Of a DNA stretch of 64,000 nucleotides, positions 27,806 to 35,865 are shown in pieces. A program made the translations under genes and the position numbers. The notes under the pieces are model-generated. The model did no database searches. It saw only the letters and a list, made by a program, of their open reading frames with translations, and was not told the DNA's origin. Source of the stretch: Paraburkholderia sp. IMGN_8 (GTDB lineage: Bacteria; Pseudomonadota; Gammaproteobacteria; Burkholderiales; Burkholderiaceae); assembly GCF_038050405.1 (NCBI RefSeq), contig NZ_CP150900.1, positions 2,356,001 through 2,420,000 of the forward strand, written 5' to 3'. The stretch's first letter is position 1. Each line of letters opens with the position of its first letter.

Positions 27806-28266
27806 GAGCTTGCCCTCATTTCGTCAAAAAATGCGGTACTCGCGAAAGGTCCTGGGATCATCGCTTCCAAAGGGATAGCCGGGTCCTTGATTTTGTTCGG
27901 GCGCCTCGTCTGGGAACGCACGATCACCCGCATTCGCCCATGAGATAGAGTACGGTACCAGTGGGGATGCCGATATTGGACCTTGGTCCAATATGTGCGC
28001 GATGGACCCTGACGCGCGCGTCGGCGGACGCATGCAGATTCAACTGCGCGTATGGAGTTCCATGACGGAATTCCTCGCGGCCGAGCGACCAGTCTGCCAA
28101 GCATTCAATTGGTGAGGGTCTGAAGGTAGATTGCAACCGTACATTCGGACTTTCGTTGCGGGTAGCGGCCAGACACTGCCGTTCGAGGAGCCGATTGAAA
28201 ATTCCCTAGGGCGGCCGCCCAGAGTCCGCCCGTCAAGGAGCAGCGATTTCGGTATGGAACCGATAT
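27806..28266. other. Upstream region of the HdeA group
   Basis: About 460 bases without a gene; holds the probable promoter of the four-gene minus-strand group and a perfect palindrome at 27973-27994. Confidence 0.45.
27973..27994. promoter_or_regulatory. Perfect 10-bp palindrome, possible operator
   Basis: ATATTGGACC, two bases TT, GGTCCAATAT. It lies about 170 bases upstream of the first gene of the HdeA group. Symmetry and short spacer suit a dimeric repressor such as a TetR or LysR protein. No regulator gene is adjacent. Confidence 0.5.
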
Positions 28267-28491
28267 CCTCCGTCAGGCACTGCGTTGCTGGTGCTCTGGC
28301 TTGCTATCCTCTTCGCCGGTTTCGGTCTGGTCAGCGCCAACAATCGGACCGCCATTGCGACGCTTTTCGTCTGTGGGCTATCGGTATCCGGCGCTATTTT
28401 CCTGATCGAGGACATCGCCCACCCGCTCGAAGGGCTGATGCAGATTTCGCAGGAGCCGGCGCGGATCGCGCTCGCCCACCTCGGCCAATAG
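28267..28491 (+). pseudogene. C-terminal fragment of a DUF4239 membrane protein
   Basis: LLVLWLAILFAGFGLVSANN followed by TAIATLFVCGLSVSGAIFLI and DIAHPLEGLMQISQEPARIA then LAHLGQ is the last third of a bestrophin-like DUF4239 protein; two membrane helices remain. The first two thirds and the start are absent. Confidence 0.65.
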
Positions 28492-28704
28492 GCCAATAGG
28501 CCAGCGTTGCCCGGCCGCCCCGTGTCACCTTCGTCAACGCGCCGGCGACGCTCTCTTTGACTAATCGAATCAACAGCGCTTGCTGGCTGCGTTCTTTCAC
28601 TATGCTCTAGGCCGCACCGGGAACCGGGACGATCTTGCCGCCAAGCGTGGTGCCTTTTGAAAGGCAATCGCCTTTCTGCGCTGGACTGAGGGCTGCGCGC
28701 AACC

Positions 28705-29347
28705 AAGAATGTCATGCGATACGACATGGGCGACGCCCCTGAGCTTACGCATCTGCTGCTTGCGTGATCTTGCCCGCAAGCGCATGCAGCTCGTACAGCA
28801 GCGTACGCTAAATATTCTCAGTATCGAGAACATCCTGGCGCGCCAGTTGAACCTACGGCTCAACGCGCAACGGGTTCGCCAGCTCGATAATGCGGCTGTA
28901 AGTGCGCTGCGTTTGCCGCCGCATATCGAATGTGCGTTGATGGCCAACCTTGCGGTCATGCGCACGCTGCAGGCTCAAATCCATGCAATCGAAACCGTCC
29001 TGCACCGCACGGTGAAACTGCGCCCCGAGTTCGCGATCCTCAAAACCGCGCCCGGCATCGGCGAGACCCTCGCGACCACCATCATGCTGGAAACGGGTAG
29101 CATTGACGGCAAGAAGAAAGGTGAAGGCAACGCAAAGAGCGGCAACAAGTATCTCTCGTGGGCTTTTATCGAGGCTGCAGCGGTCGCGATGCGCAGCTGT
29201 CCGCAGGCCAGGCGCTTCTACGAGCGCAAGAAAGCCCGGCGCATGCCCGTGGTCACCATGAAGGCGCTCGCGCACAAGCTCGCGCGCGCTGCGTTCTACA
29301 TGCTGCGCGACGGCAAACCCTTTGAGGTAACGAAATGCTTTGGTTAG
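28705..29347 (+). pseudogene. 3' part of an IS110/IS1111-type transposase with internal deletion
   Basis: RDLARKRMQLVQQRTLNILS, LKTAPGIGETLATTIMLETG, GEGNAKSGNKYLSWAFIEAA and MKALAHKLARAAFYMLRDGK are the C-terminal half of an IS110-family transposase including the Ser-recombinase-like domain. About 25 residues usually found between LETG and GKKKGEGN are missing, and the N-terminal half is gone with a frame change around 28740. Stop at 29347. Confidence 0.75.
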
Positions 29348-29732
29348 ATCCGGCAGGAAACCGTGAGCCCGGTAAATTTGTTGGCGTGAACCCAGGCTAG
29401 TGATTGGGCCACGCGCTCCTGCCATCTCCCCTTGACGACTGCTGGGACGCCCAGACCATGAGCCGAAATGAGCCTGGCACTGCTAATGCGGCAAGCCGAT
29501 CATTGGTGAATACTCCCGTGGACACCGGGGCTCTAAATGAGCTAGGGGCGAAAGCCAGAACACCGGCCCTCGCCTTGATCCCGATGGATGACTGGTGCAG
29601 ACCAGCGCTGCAACCAGGCGAGCGAAAAGCCGGATGCGGGCTCGCGCGCGTCAACTTAATGATGGCTGAAATTGTCGGCGGCAAGCAGGGACAGGCCTGA
29701 GAGAGGGGTATTTATCTCTTGACCTTGGCCTT
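29348..29732 (+). ncRNA. IS1111-type 3' non-coding end, possible bridge-RNA region
   Basis: About 385 bases follow the transposase fragment before another gene begins. Members of the IS1111 branch of IS110 carry their bridge RNA in the end downstream of the transposase, which makes this the place to look. A 98-codon frame runs through it but has no ribosome site. The RNA itself is inference. Confidence 0.35.
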
Positions 29733-30365
29733 TCAATGGATGACAGATTTATTGCGCTCTACGAACAGCCACCCGCCTTCCAGCATCCGCCCTTGCGCAT
29801 GGGCCACGCGCCACCAGACGCGCAGGCGCTCAAGCAGTACCGGCGAGAGCATCGCATAGCGGTCCTTGCGGCCCTTGCCCTGCTCGATGCGCAGCGTCAT
29901 GCGCTGGCTGTCGACGTCGCCGACCTTCAGCGCGACGACTTCACTGGCACGCAGCCCGGCGCCGTAGGCGACTGACAGCGCGGTCTGGCGCTTCAGGTTG
30001 CCGGTGGCGGCGATCAGCCGGCCCACTTCGTCCGGGCTGAGTACAACCGGTAGCGTGCGGGGCACGCGCACCGGCTGCATCCGCGCCATCAGTTCAGGCT
30101 GGTTGAGCGTGATCCCGAAGAAGAACTTCAGTCCGGTGATCGCGGCATTCAGTGACACGGGGGACGCGCCGTGGTCGACCAGATGCAGCTGGTAACGTCG
30201 CAGGTCCTCGACGGTGGCGGTATCGGGCGCTCGCCCGAGGAACGCCGCGAACTGCCGGACCACGCGCAGATAACCCGATTGGGTTCCGGGTGTGAGCTTG
30301 CGCATGCGCATGTCGTCGATCATGCGCTGGCGCAGCGGGCTGATGCCCTAGCTGGTGTGGGTCAT
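29733..30365 (-). pseudogene. Truncated tyrosine recombinase of the IS91-associated type
   Basis: The N-terminal SAM-like domain and the first half of the catalytic domain are present (RMRKLTPGTQSGYLRVVRQF, LRRYQLHLVDHGASPVSLNA, LPVVLSPDEVGRLIAATGNL, VAYGAGLRASEVVALKVGDV with the first catalytic Arg). It ends at EGGWLFV followed by unrelated residues, so the H-x-x-R and Tyr are lost where the IS1111-type end begins. At the 5' end, the expected start ATG 30365 (MTHTS) is followed by TAG before GISPLRQRM; translation could only begin at 30323. Confidence 0.78.
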
Positions 30366-30749
30366 GACTCTGCTCCCGTTGAATGACGAGGCGGATTGCC
30401 TCGCCCTTCAACATGAAAACAGAGTGGGTTTCCTCTCCGGGACCACTAACGTTGGGCCGGAGCCCCATTACCGCGCGAGCGGTTTCGTCCTTTGTCTCAA
30501 ACGGGTCGTCTGCTGCCCGTCGCGGCGGGGCTACAGTTTTGATCTGCGTCATTTGCAGCTAATGTGAGCACGCGACGGTCGAATGCCGGTCGGTTTCGCT
30601 GAATGCAGGCTCAGTTGCAGATAATCCGGGCACGCGTGCCCCGGCAGATGGAGTTAATCCCGGCCGACCCTCAACACGTCTCAAAGTGGCGTCACGTTGG
30701 CGCGGCGAAACCGTCGTCATCAGACAGGAAGGCCATCGCGCCGAGTCAG
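30366..30749. other. Spacer between recombinase remnant and histidine kinase gene
   Basis: About 380 bases without a gene. Contains the second copy of the 107-bp inverted repeat at 30554-30660. Confidence 0.45.
30554..30660 (-). repeat. 107-bp inverted repeat, copy 2
   Basis: Reverse complement of 20421-20527 with few mismatches. It lies upstream of the truncated IS91-type recombinase, so it is probably that element's end. The two copies face each other across about 10 kb of the transposon's passenger DNA. Confidence 0.7.
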
Positions 30750-32603
30750 TCACGGCTGCGGTTGCAAGCCGTCTGGCTGCGTGGCGTCCCCAACGGGCAA
30801 CGTGAAATAAAACGTCGCGCCTTGATCCGCGCTATTTTCGGCCCAAAGCCGCCCGCCGTGCATCTCGATAATCGAGCGGCTGATCGACAATCCGAGGCCA
30901 AGGCCTTCGCGCTTTGAGGTAAAAAATGGTTTGAAGATCATCGCGAGCTGGTCGCTGGATAGGCCGGGCCCGCGATCGCGCACCGCGACGCGCACTATCC
31001 GGGGACTTTCGAGCGTGATGAACACGGCCACCACGCGATCGCTAGCCGGACGACTTTCCATCGCATCGAACGCGTTGAGCAAGAGATTGAGCATGACCTG
31101 CTGCAACTGCACCTTGTCGCCGCGCACTGTGGGCAGATTGGCATCGATGTCGAGTGACACGCGCACGCCGCGCAGGATCGCGTCGCTATGCAGCAGCAGC
31201 ACAACGTCGCGGATCACAGCGGCAGGATCGAGCGACGCGATTTCCCGCTCGCCTTTCTTGACGAGCGCGCGAATCCGTCGAATCACCTCGCTCGCGCGGT
31301 CGTTGTCCTGGACAATGTCTTTCAGTATCTCGCGCACTTCGGCCAGATCAACCGCATCGGTTGCCATAAACCGCTGCGCGGCCTGCGCGTTGATCTGGAT
31401 CGCGGTAAGCGGCTGGTTCAGTTCATGCGCGAGCGACGCCGCAAGTTCGCCCATCGTCGATACGCGCGTCACATGGGCCAGTTCCTGCTGGTTACGGTAA
31501 AGTTCGTACCGCTCGGATCTGTCGACAATGACCGCGAGCAAAGCCACCTCATCTTCGAAGCGGAGCGTATTGAGTCCGGCTTCGATCAGGAACTCGGTTC
31601 CGTCCTTGCGCCGCGCGAACAGATCGCGAGGTGCCCCGACCGCCCCAGACTGTGCCATGCGGCAAAGCGTGGCTTGCGGCGTGGAGTCGCTGCCGCCCAG
31701 CAGCTGCGAAACGAGCATCGTCGCAGGCTTTCCGCTCAGCTCCTCACGTCGATACCCAAAGAGCCTTTCGGTCTTCTCGTTGGCCAGCACGATCCGGCCT
31801 TGTTGATCAACCATAAGAATCGCAATCGGCAGAAACTCCAGAGCGCGCCTGAATTTTTCTTCCACCTGTCTGCGGTCGGTGATGTCGATGCAAGAACCGA
31901 TATAGCCGAGAAACGTGCCGTCGTCGCCCACCCGCGGCACGCCGGTATCGAGGATCCAGCAATACTCGCCATCCCGTCTTCGCAGACGGTATTCCATCGT
32001 GAAATCCTTACGCGCGTCAAAAGACGTCACGTAAACATCCAGGCACCGCCCGAGATCGTCAGGGTGCACGCCTTCTGACCACCCGTTGCCCATTTCCTGC
32101 TCAAGCGTGCGGCCCGTAAAATCCAGCCACGGCTTGTTGAAAAACGTACACAGCCGCGCCGGATCCGACATCCAGATCATCACGGGAGCCGTGTCTGCCA
32201 TCGCGCGGAAGCGCGCTTCGCTTTCCCGCAGTGATTCCTCCACTCGCTTGCGCTCGATAACGTCGATTGAGGCGCCCGGCACCTTGGCCTCCCGCTCGCG
32301 GGCGTGATGTCCGCGCTCACACGTCGCCACCCAGCCAATGCGGCCATCGGCAGGAGTCGCACAATACTCTTTGAGGAATCCGGGTGTCCTCTGAGAGGCG
32401 CGCCGCACGGTCTCGCGCACCTTGTCGAGCTTGACGTGCCAACCCGACATTCCGGTGTTTGCTGATTCCGCAGTGGCGTTCATGCATGCCCTGCTCGTCG
32501 CCCACTCTTGCTCAGCATGCCGGCGCCGCGCCTGGCGTATAAGCAGCAGCATGATGAACACGGCTTCCAGCACAATGGCAGCGGCGGCGAGGACCATTGT
32601 CAT
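30750..32603 (-). CDS. PAS-domain sensor histidine kinase (FixL/NtrB-like), orphan
   Basis: 617 aa. One N-terminal membrane segment (LAAAAIVLEAVFIMLLLI) is followed by a short degenerate region, two PAS domains (about 130-245, FRAMADTAPVMIWMSD; about 248-365, LEFLPIAILMVDQQGRIVLA), a HisKA box with phospho-His about 393 (GELAASLAHELNQPLTAI) and a HATPase domain (QVMLNLLLNAFDAM, RDRGPGL, GLGLGLSISRSI). Start 32603 follows AGGAGG; an upstream frame start lacks such a signal. The architecture matches heme-free FixL-like kinases. No response regulator gene lies beside it in the transposon, so its partner must be elsewhere. Confidence 0.88.
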   Translation of the reverse strand: MTMVLAAAAIVLEAVFIMLLLIRQARRRHAEQEWATSRACMNATAESANTGMSGWHVKLDKVRETVRRASQRTPGFLKEYCATPADGRIGWVATCERGHHAREREAKVPGASIDVIERKRVEESLRESEARFRAMADTAPVMIWMSDPARLCTFFNKPWLDFTGRTLEQEMGNGWSEGVHPDDLGRCLDVYVTSFDARKDFTMEYRLRRRDGEYCWILDTGVPRVGDDGTFLGYIGSCIDITDRRQVEEKFRRALEFLPIAILMVDQQGRIVLANEKTERLFGYRREELSGKPATMLVSQLLGGSDSTPQATLCRMAQSGAVGAPRDLFARRKDGTEFLIEAGLNTLRFEDEVALLAVIVDRSERYELYRNQQELAHVTRVSTMGELAASLAHELNQPLTAIQINAQAAQRFMATDAVDLAEVREILKDIVQDNDRASEVIRRIRALVKKGEREIASLDPAAVIRDVVLLLHSDAILRGVRVSLDIDANLPTVRGDKVQLQQVMLNLLLNAFDAMESRPASDRVVAVFITLESPRIVRVAVRDRGPGLSSDQLAMIFKPFFTSKREGLGLGLSISRSIIEMHGGRLWAENSADQGATFYFTLPVGDATQPDGLQPQP

Positions 32604-33062
32604 GGCGGGTACCTCCTCGAGAGTTCGCGCAGGATTGCACCAGGGAACGACGAATACCCCGAGACACCAGCGCTTGGCGCGGGGGTAACATGACTCCGCG
32701 TCAATCAAGTGTCGATCGGATACCGTAATTCGGCAAGGTCCGCAGGCAACAAAACGGGGCCAAAAGTTGACTCCGTCGTAGTCGTTCGACAGGCATTGGT
32801 AAATGTGTGGTGTGCTTACTGCAACGAACCCCGATCAGACGCGAAAGAGCGGTGGCCGGAATTCGGCCTTGTGAGAGGCTCGTAGAGAAGCGGTCGTTCA
32901 AAGTAAGACCGGTGACCGTCTCTTCATGGCCGGACCTCGCTCGTTTGACCCCGAACTGGAATAGCGTATGTGGTCGATCAAGCAACGCCAGCAGGCTCAG
33001 CATTCAGAACCGCAGACCCATAGGCAAGCACAAGCCGCGCGGCGCGCTCAACACGGCCTCGA
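32604..33062. other. Non-coding stretch upstream of histidine kinase
   Basis: About 460 bases without a supported gene. Probably includes the kinase promoter. Confidence 0.35.
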
Positions 33063-34577
33063 TCAACTGTCGCTGAACGTCTGGTCCACAAAGGTACGCA
33101 ACTGCGACAAGTCGGTTTTCGCGTAGCCGGCGGTCGTTTGCACCGACGCGTGTCCGAGCAAAGCCTGTGCGGCCGGCAATGGCACCTGATGGTCCACCAC
33201 GAGTTGCCTGGCGTAGCCGTGGCGCAGCCAGTGCGGTGATGCCGATCGCAGGCGCGCAGCGCCCGCGTGATCGGTTTTCTCGATGCAGTCGGCCGCCGCG
33301 ATGAAGATTGCCTTCACTTCATCGTAGAGGCCGGAGCCGTGCAGCGAGCCGCCCTTAAGTCCGTGAATCAGCGCCGCGCGCTCGAAGGGGCCGGGCTGCG
33401 GCGGCAGCCCGCGCAGCTGCCGGTACGTTGTGAGGATCGGCACACAGAGCGCGGGCAACGGAATCGCACGTGTCTTGCGGCCCTTGCCGAGCACGTGCAG
33501 CGTCCAGCACTCGATATCGTCGATGCGGTCGACCTCGAGCTTCGGCAACTGCGCGTCATCGGACCACACGAGTTCGACCAGGCGCACGCCAGCGTACCGG
33601 TACAGCGTCCAGATCGCGCGGCGCCGCGCAATAGCCAACGTATCCGCCAGCGCGTCAGCGGCATCGGTCGCTGCGGCGACCCACGCATCGCACGCCGCAA
33701 GCAACGCCGTCGGCAGCATCCGTTGCGGCGCGAAGCTCGCGCGCGTGCGTGCGCCGCGCACGAGACCCGCAGCCGGATTGGCGGTCAGATAGCCGGTCTC
33801 GGTCCAGTAGCGAAACAGGCTCGCGACGACCGCAAGTGCCCGGGCCTGCGTCGCTTCCGACACCTTCCGGTCATGGTCGCCGATGGTGACAGGAGCGTGC
33901 TTGCGCGACGCCTGCCGGTACGCGAGCAGATCGTGGCGTGTCAGGTCCGACAGGGGCCCCAGCTGCTGCGCTTCACACCACGCGACGAGCCGCCGCAGCT
34001 CGGCCCGGTACGCGCGCAGCGTATGCGGCGAACGGCTCGCGCGATCACGCAGGAAGAGCGCGACAGCCTGCGCGTCGTCGCCGACGCCGAGCGTGTTGGT
34101 CGCGCTTGTGACGTTCGCGAAGCGCCCGGCACGCGCAAGCCACGCGATGAGCGGTTGCGGCACGGAGGCCAGCGCCGTGGCCGCCGTGGTCTCCTGTTTC
34201 GACTCACCTGTGGCGGTCGGCAGACCGGTATCGACTGCGGTCCTGAAGCGCCGGCGATGCGCATGCAGCACACGGGCGAGCACCGCTTCGGGTGTCGGCG
34301 CATCGTCAATGGCGACGGTACGCACGCGGCCGCGATCCCAGTATTCGATCGCGACCGCGTGATCGAGCAGCAGGCGCATCACGGCTGGATGCGCCGCCTT
34401 CGCGTCGGCGAGCGACGGGTAACGCTGTTTGATCGCGGCCAGCGTCCAGCGGGTATAGATGACGTGGCCGAGCGCGTCGGCCAGATACGCGAGCGCGGCG
34501 TCGAGCGTGTCCGGCAGCCGTCGCGGTGGTGTCGTGCTGCCATCGATCCAGTCGGGCGGGATCATGGTCCCGCTCAT
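33063..34577 (-). CDS. Tyrosine recombinase, TnpS-like resolution enzyme
   Basis: 504 aa. It has an N-terminal extension of about 150 residues, a core-binding domain (AVALFLRDRASRSPHTLRAY) and a catalytic domain with YAGVRLVELV (Arg), HVLGKGRKTR (Lys), HWLRHGYARQ (His-x-x-Arg), LGHASVQTTAGY (His and nucleophile Tyr). All catalytic residues are present. Its start overlaps the end of the coiled-coil gene by four bases, so the two are co-translated. Tn4651-type Tn3 transposons use such a recombinase (TnpS) with a DNA-binding coiled-coil partner (TnpT) to resolve cointegrates, and this pair sits at the transposon end as expected. It is longer than TnpS, and the gene order differs. Confidence 0.85.
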   Translation of the reverse strand: MSGTMIPPDWIDGSTTPPRRLPDTLDAALAYLADALGHVIYTRWTLAAIKQRYPSLADAKAAHPAVMRLLLDHAVAIEYWDRGRVRTVAIDDAPTPEAVLARVLHAHRRRFRTAVDTGLPTATGESKQETTAATALASVPQPLIAWLARAGRFANVTSATNTLGVGDDAQAVALFLRDRASRSPHTLRAYRAELRRLVAWCEAQQLGPLSDLTRHDLLAYRQASRKHAPVTIGDHDRKVSEATQARALAVVASLFRYWTETGYLTANPAAGLVRGARTRASFAPQRMLPTALLAACDAWVAAATDAADALADTLAIARRRAIWTLYRYAGVRLVELVWSDDAQLPKLEVDRIDDIECWTLHVLGKGRKTRAIPLPALCVPILTTYRQLRGLPPQPGPFERAALIHGLKGGSLHGSGLYDEVKAIFIAAADCIEKTDHAGAARLRSASPHWLRHGYARQLVVDHQVPLPAAQALLGHASVQTTAGYAKTDLSQLRTFVDQTFSDS

Positions 34578-35542
34578 GATTTTTTCGGGCGCTTCGCGGC
34601 GCTGCTCTTCGACGTACCCCTCGTACGCCCGGCAGTTGCGAGACCGCTCGCAGTAGCAGGCGCGCGGTGTGCCGGAGCAGCCGACACGGCGCGCAGCAGG
34701 TCGTCGAGCTGGGCATGCTGACTCGCGTTGACCGCCTTGAACGCGAGCGCTTCGGCGACCGCCTGCTGGCGCGCGGTGCGCTCGGTGGCCAGTTCGCCTT
34801 CGAGCCGATCGCGCTCGTCCTCGAGCGCGGCGATCCGGCGCTCGCCAAACCTGAGCTGCGACGCGGAGTTCGCATGCTCCTTTTTAAGGGCCTCGCGCTG
34901 GTGGGCGGTTTCCTGCAGCAGCTGCTTCGACAGCGCTTCGTACCGGTGCTGCACGTCCGCAAGTGCTTCCGCGTGCGTGCGCTCAACCGCCGCCCGCCCG
35001 GCCGTCGCCGCGTCGAGTTGCGCCTGGCGTTCCTGGGTTGCGGCATCGAGCGCGGTGCACCGGTCGCGCAGCGTCGCATTCTGCGCGCGCAGGTCAGCGA
35101 GTTCCGTGTCGCGCGTGGAGACAGACGCACGCAACTCGCTCACTTCCTGGCGCAGCAGTTCGACGCGCAGTTCGGCGTCGGTGCGCGCGGTGCCGGCCGC
35201 CACGATCGCCTGTTGCGCATCAGCCTTCAGGCGCACCACGTCGTCGAGTTGCACGGCGACGGCAGCCTGCCACAGCGCGCGCATCTGCTCGGCGATTTCG
35301 ACGGGGATGCCGGGCATCGCGATGTCGGCGAGTCCCGCGCGCACGACCTCGGCCTCGATCGCGTTCAGCGCCCGCGCAAGGGTCGCGGGATCGCCCGCGC
35401 CGAGCCGCGCGCGGAGCTTCCGTACCGACACGATCTTGCGGAAGCGTTCGCCGGTAGGTGGATCTGCATCGCCGGCTTCGGCGAGCATCGACAACACGGC
35501 GGTACGGATCTGCTCGGGGGTAACGGCGGCCGGACGGGGCAT
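34574..35542 (-). CDS. KfrA_N/coiled-coil DNA-binding protein, TnpT-like
   Basis: 322 aa. The N-terminal KfrA-type DNA-binding domain (VTPEQIRTAVLSMLAEAGDA, FRKIVSVRKLRARLGAGDPA) is followed by a long coiled coil from about residue 105 to 280 (TDAELRVELLRQEVSELRAS, RRIAALEDERDRLEGELATE) and a basic tail (KSSAAKRPKKS). TnpT of Tn4651 has this plan and binds the resolution site to assist TnpS. In the present element both genes run in the same direction, while in Tn4651 they diverge around the site. KfrA of plasmids is an alternative relative, but no plasmid genes are near. Confidence 0.8.
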   Translation of the reverse strand: MPRPAAVTPEQIRTAVLSMLAEAGDADPPTGERFRKIVSVRKLRARLGAGDPATLARALNAIEAEVVRAGLADIAMPGIPVEIAEQMRALWQAAVAVQLDDVVRLKADAQQAIVAAGTARTDAELRVELLRQEVSELRASVSTRDTELADLRAQNATLRDRCTALDAATQERQAQLDAATAGRAAVERTHAEALADVQHRYEALSKQLLQETAHQREALKKEHANSASQLRFGERRIAALEDERDRLEGELATERTARQQAVAEALAFKAVNASQHAQLDDLLRAVSAAPAHRAPATASGLATAGRTRGTSKSSAAKRPKKS

Positions 35543-35596
35543 CGCGGGCTCCTGGCGAAGAAGAGGATCACTTCAGCCAGATTATTCCATGCATGT

Positions 35597-35626
35597 ATAG
35601 CGTTATAAAACACGTTTTTTAGCTAT
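35597..35626. promoter_or_regulatory. AT-rich inverted repeat, candidate recombination core site
   Basis: Centred arms TATAAAAC and GTTTTTTA around a two-base spacer, with outer ATAGC and GCTAT. It is the only marked symmetry between the TnpT-like start and the right terminal repeat, where a resolution site would be expected. It may equally be a promoter operator for the tnpT-tnpS pair. Confidence 0.4.
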
Positions 35627-35752
35627 CTGAGTTTCAGTATCAAAGATAACTACTATTATCGCCGCGAGACACGCCCGATATCGCCCGTCAAAGCATCTAA
35701 CGGCCGGATAAGCCCCGCCAGACCGTTTCTCAGGTAGCACAAAAAGACCAGA

Positions 35753-35860
35753 CAGCAAGCATTTGATTTTATTGAATATAATATTGGGGTCCGACCGCTA
35801 GCCGTTGTCGCGCCTGGATCGTGCTACCGTCGTAATCTGCATTGAAATCACGGGGATGCC
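35753..35860 (-). repeat. Right terminal inverted repeat and target duplication
   Basis: Read inward on the minus strand it begins GGCATCCCCGTGATTTCA, aligning with the left end, and includes GCAGATTACGACGGTAGC and GGCGCGACAA. Flanked on the right by GTGAA (35861-35865). Confidence 0.85.
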
Positions 35861-35865
35861 GTGAA

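Larger units (their letters stand above)
17187..35860. mobile_element. 18.7-kb Tn3-family transposon with TnpS/TnpT-like genes
   Basis: The element is delimited by about 108-bp imperfect inverted repeats (17187-17294 and 35753-35860; I count about 88 of 108 matches) and by GTGAA directly outside both ends (17182-17186 and 35861-35865), the 5-bp duplication typical of Tn3 transposition. The left end carries tnpA reading inward; the right end carries a TnpT-like and a TnpS-like gene reading inward. Passengers include a BacA/SbmA-type ABC protein, an HdeA operon, a PAS histidine kinase and many broken genes. Repeats over 100 bp are known for IS1071, whose terminal sequence as I remember it resembles this one (GGxGTCxCC, TTTCAGxGCA, GACGGTA). 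The whole unit appears not to be annotated by any single gene. Confidence 0.88.

Noticed and set aside
29404..29700. A 98-codon gene
   Set aside because: No ribosome site or family pattern; it lies in the non-coding end of an IS1111-type element.
33267..34721. A 484-codon gene on the plus strand
   Set aside because: It is the reverse of the intact TnpS-like gene, a common GC-rich shadow, without its own signals.
34574..35542. Plasmid partition gene kfrA
   Set aside because: No replication or partition genes accompany it, and the terminal repeats and recombinase neighbour fit a transposon resolution role better.
17262..35787. GGGG at both repeats taken as the tips of the transposon
   Set aside because: It faces the wrong way and the shared sequence continues on both sides of it, so the boundary is not there. 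The GTGAA duplication fits the outer limits instead.
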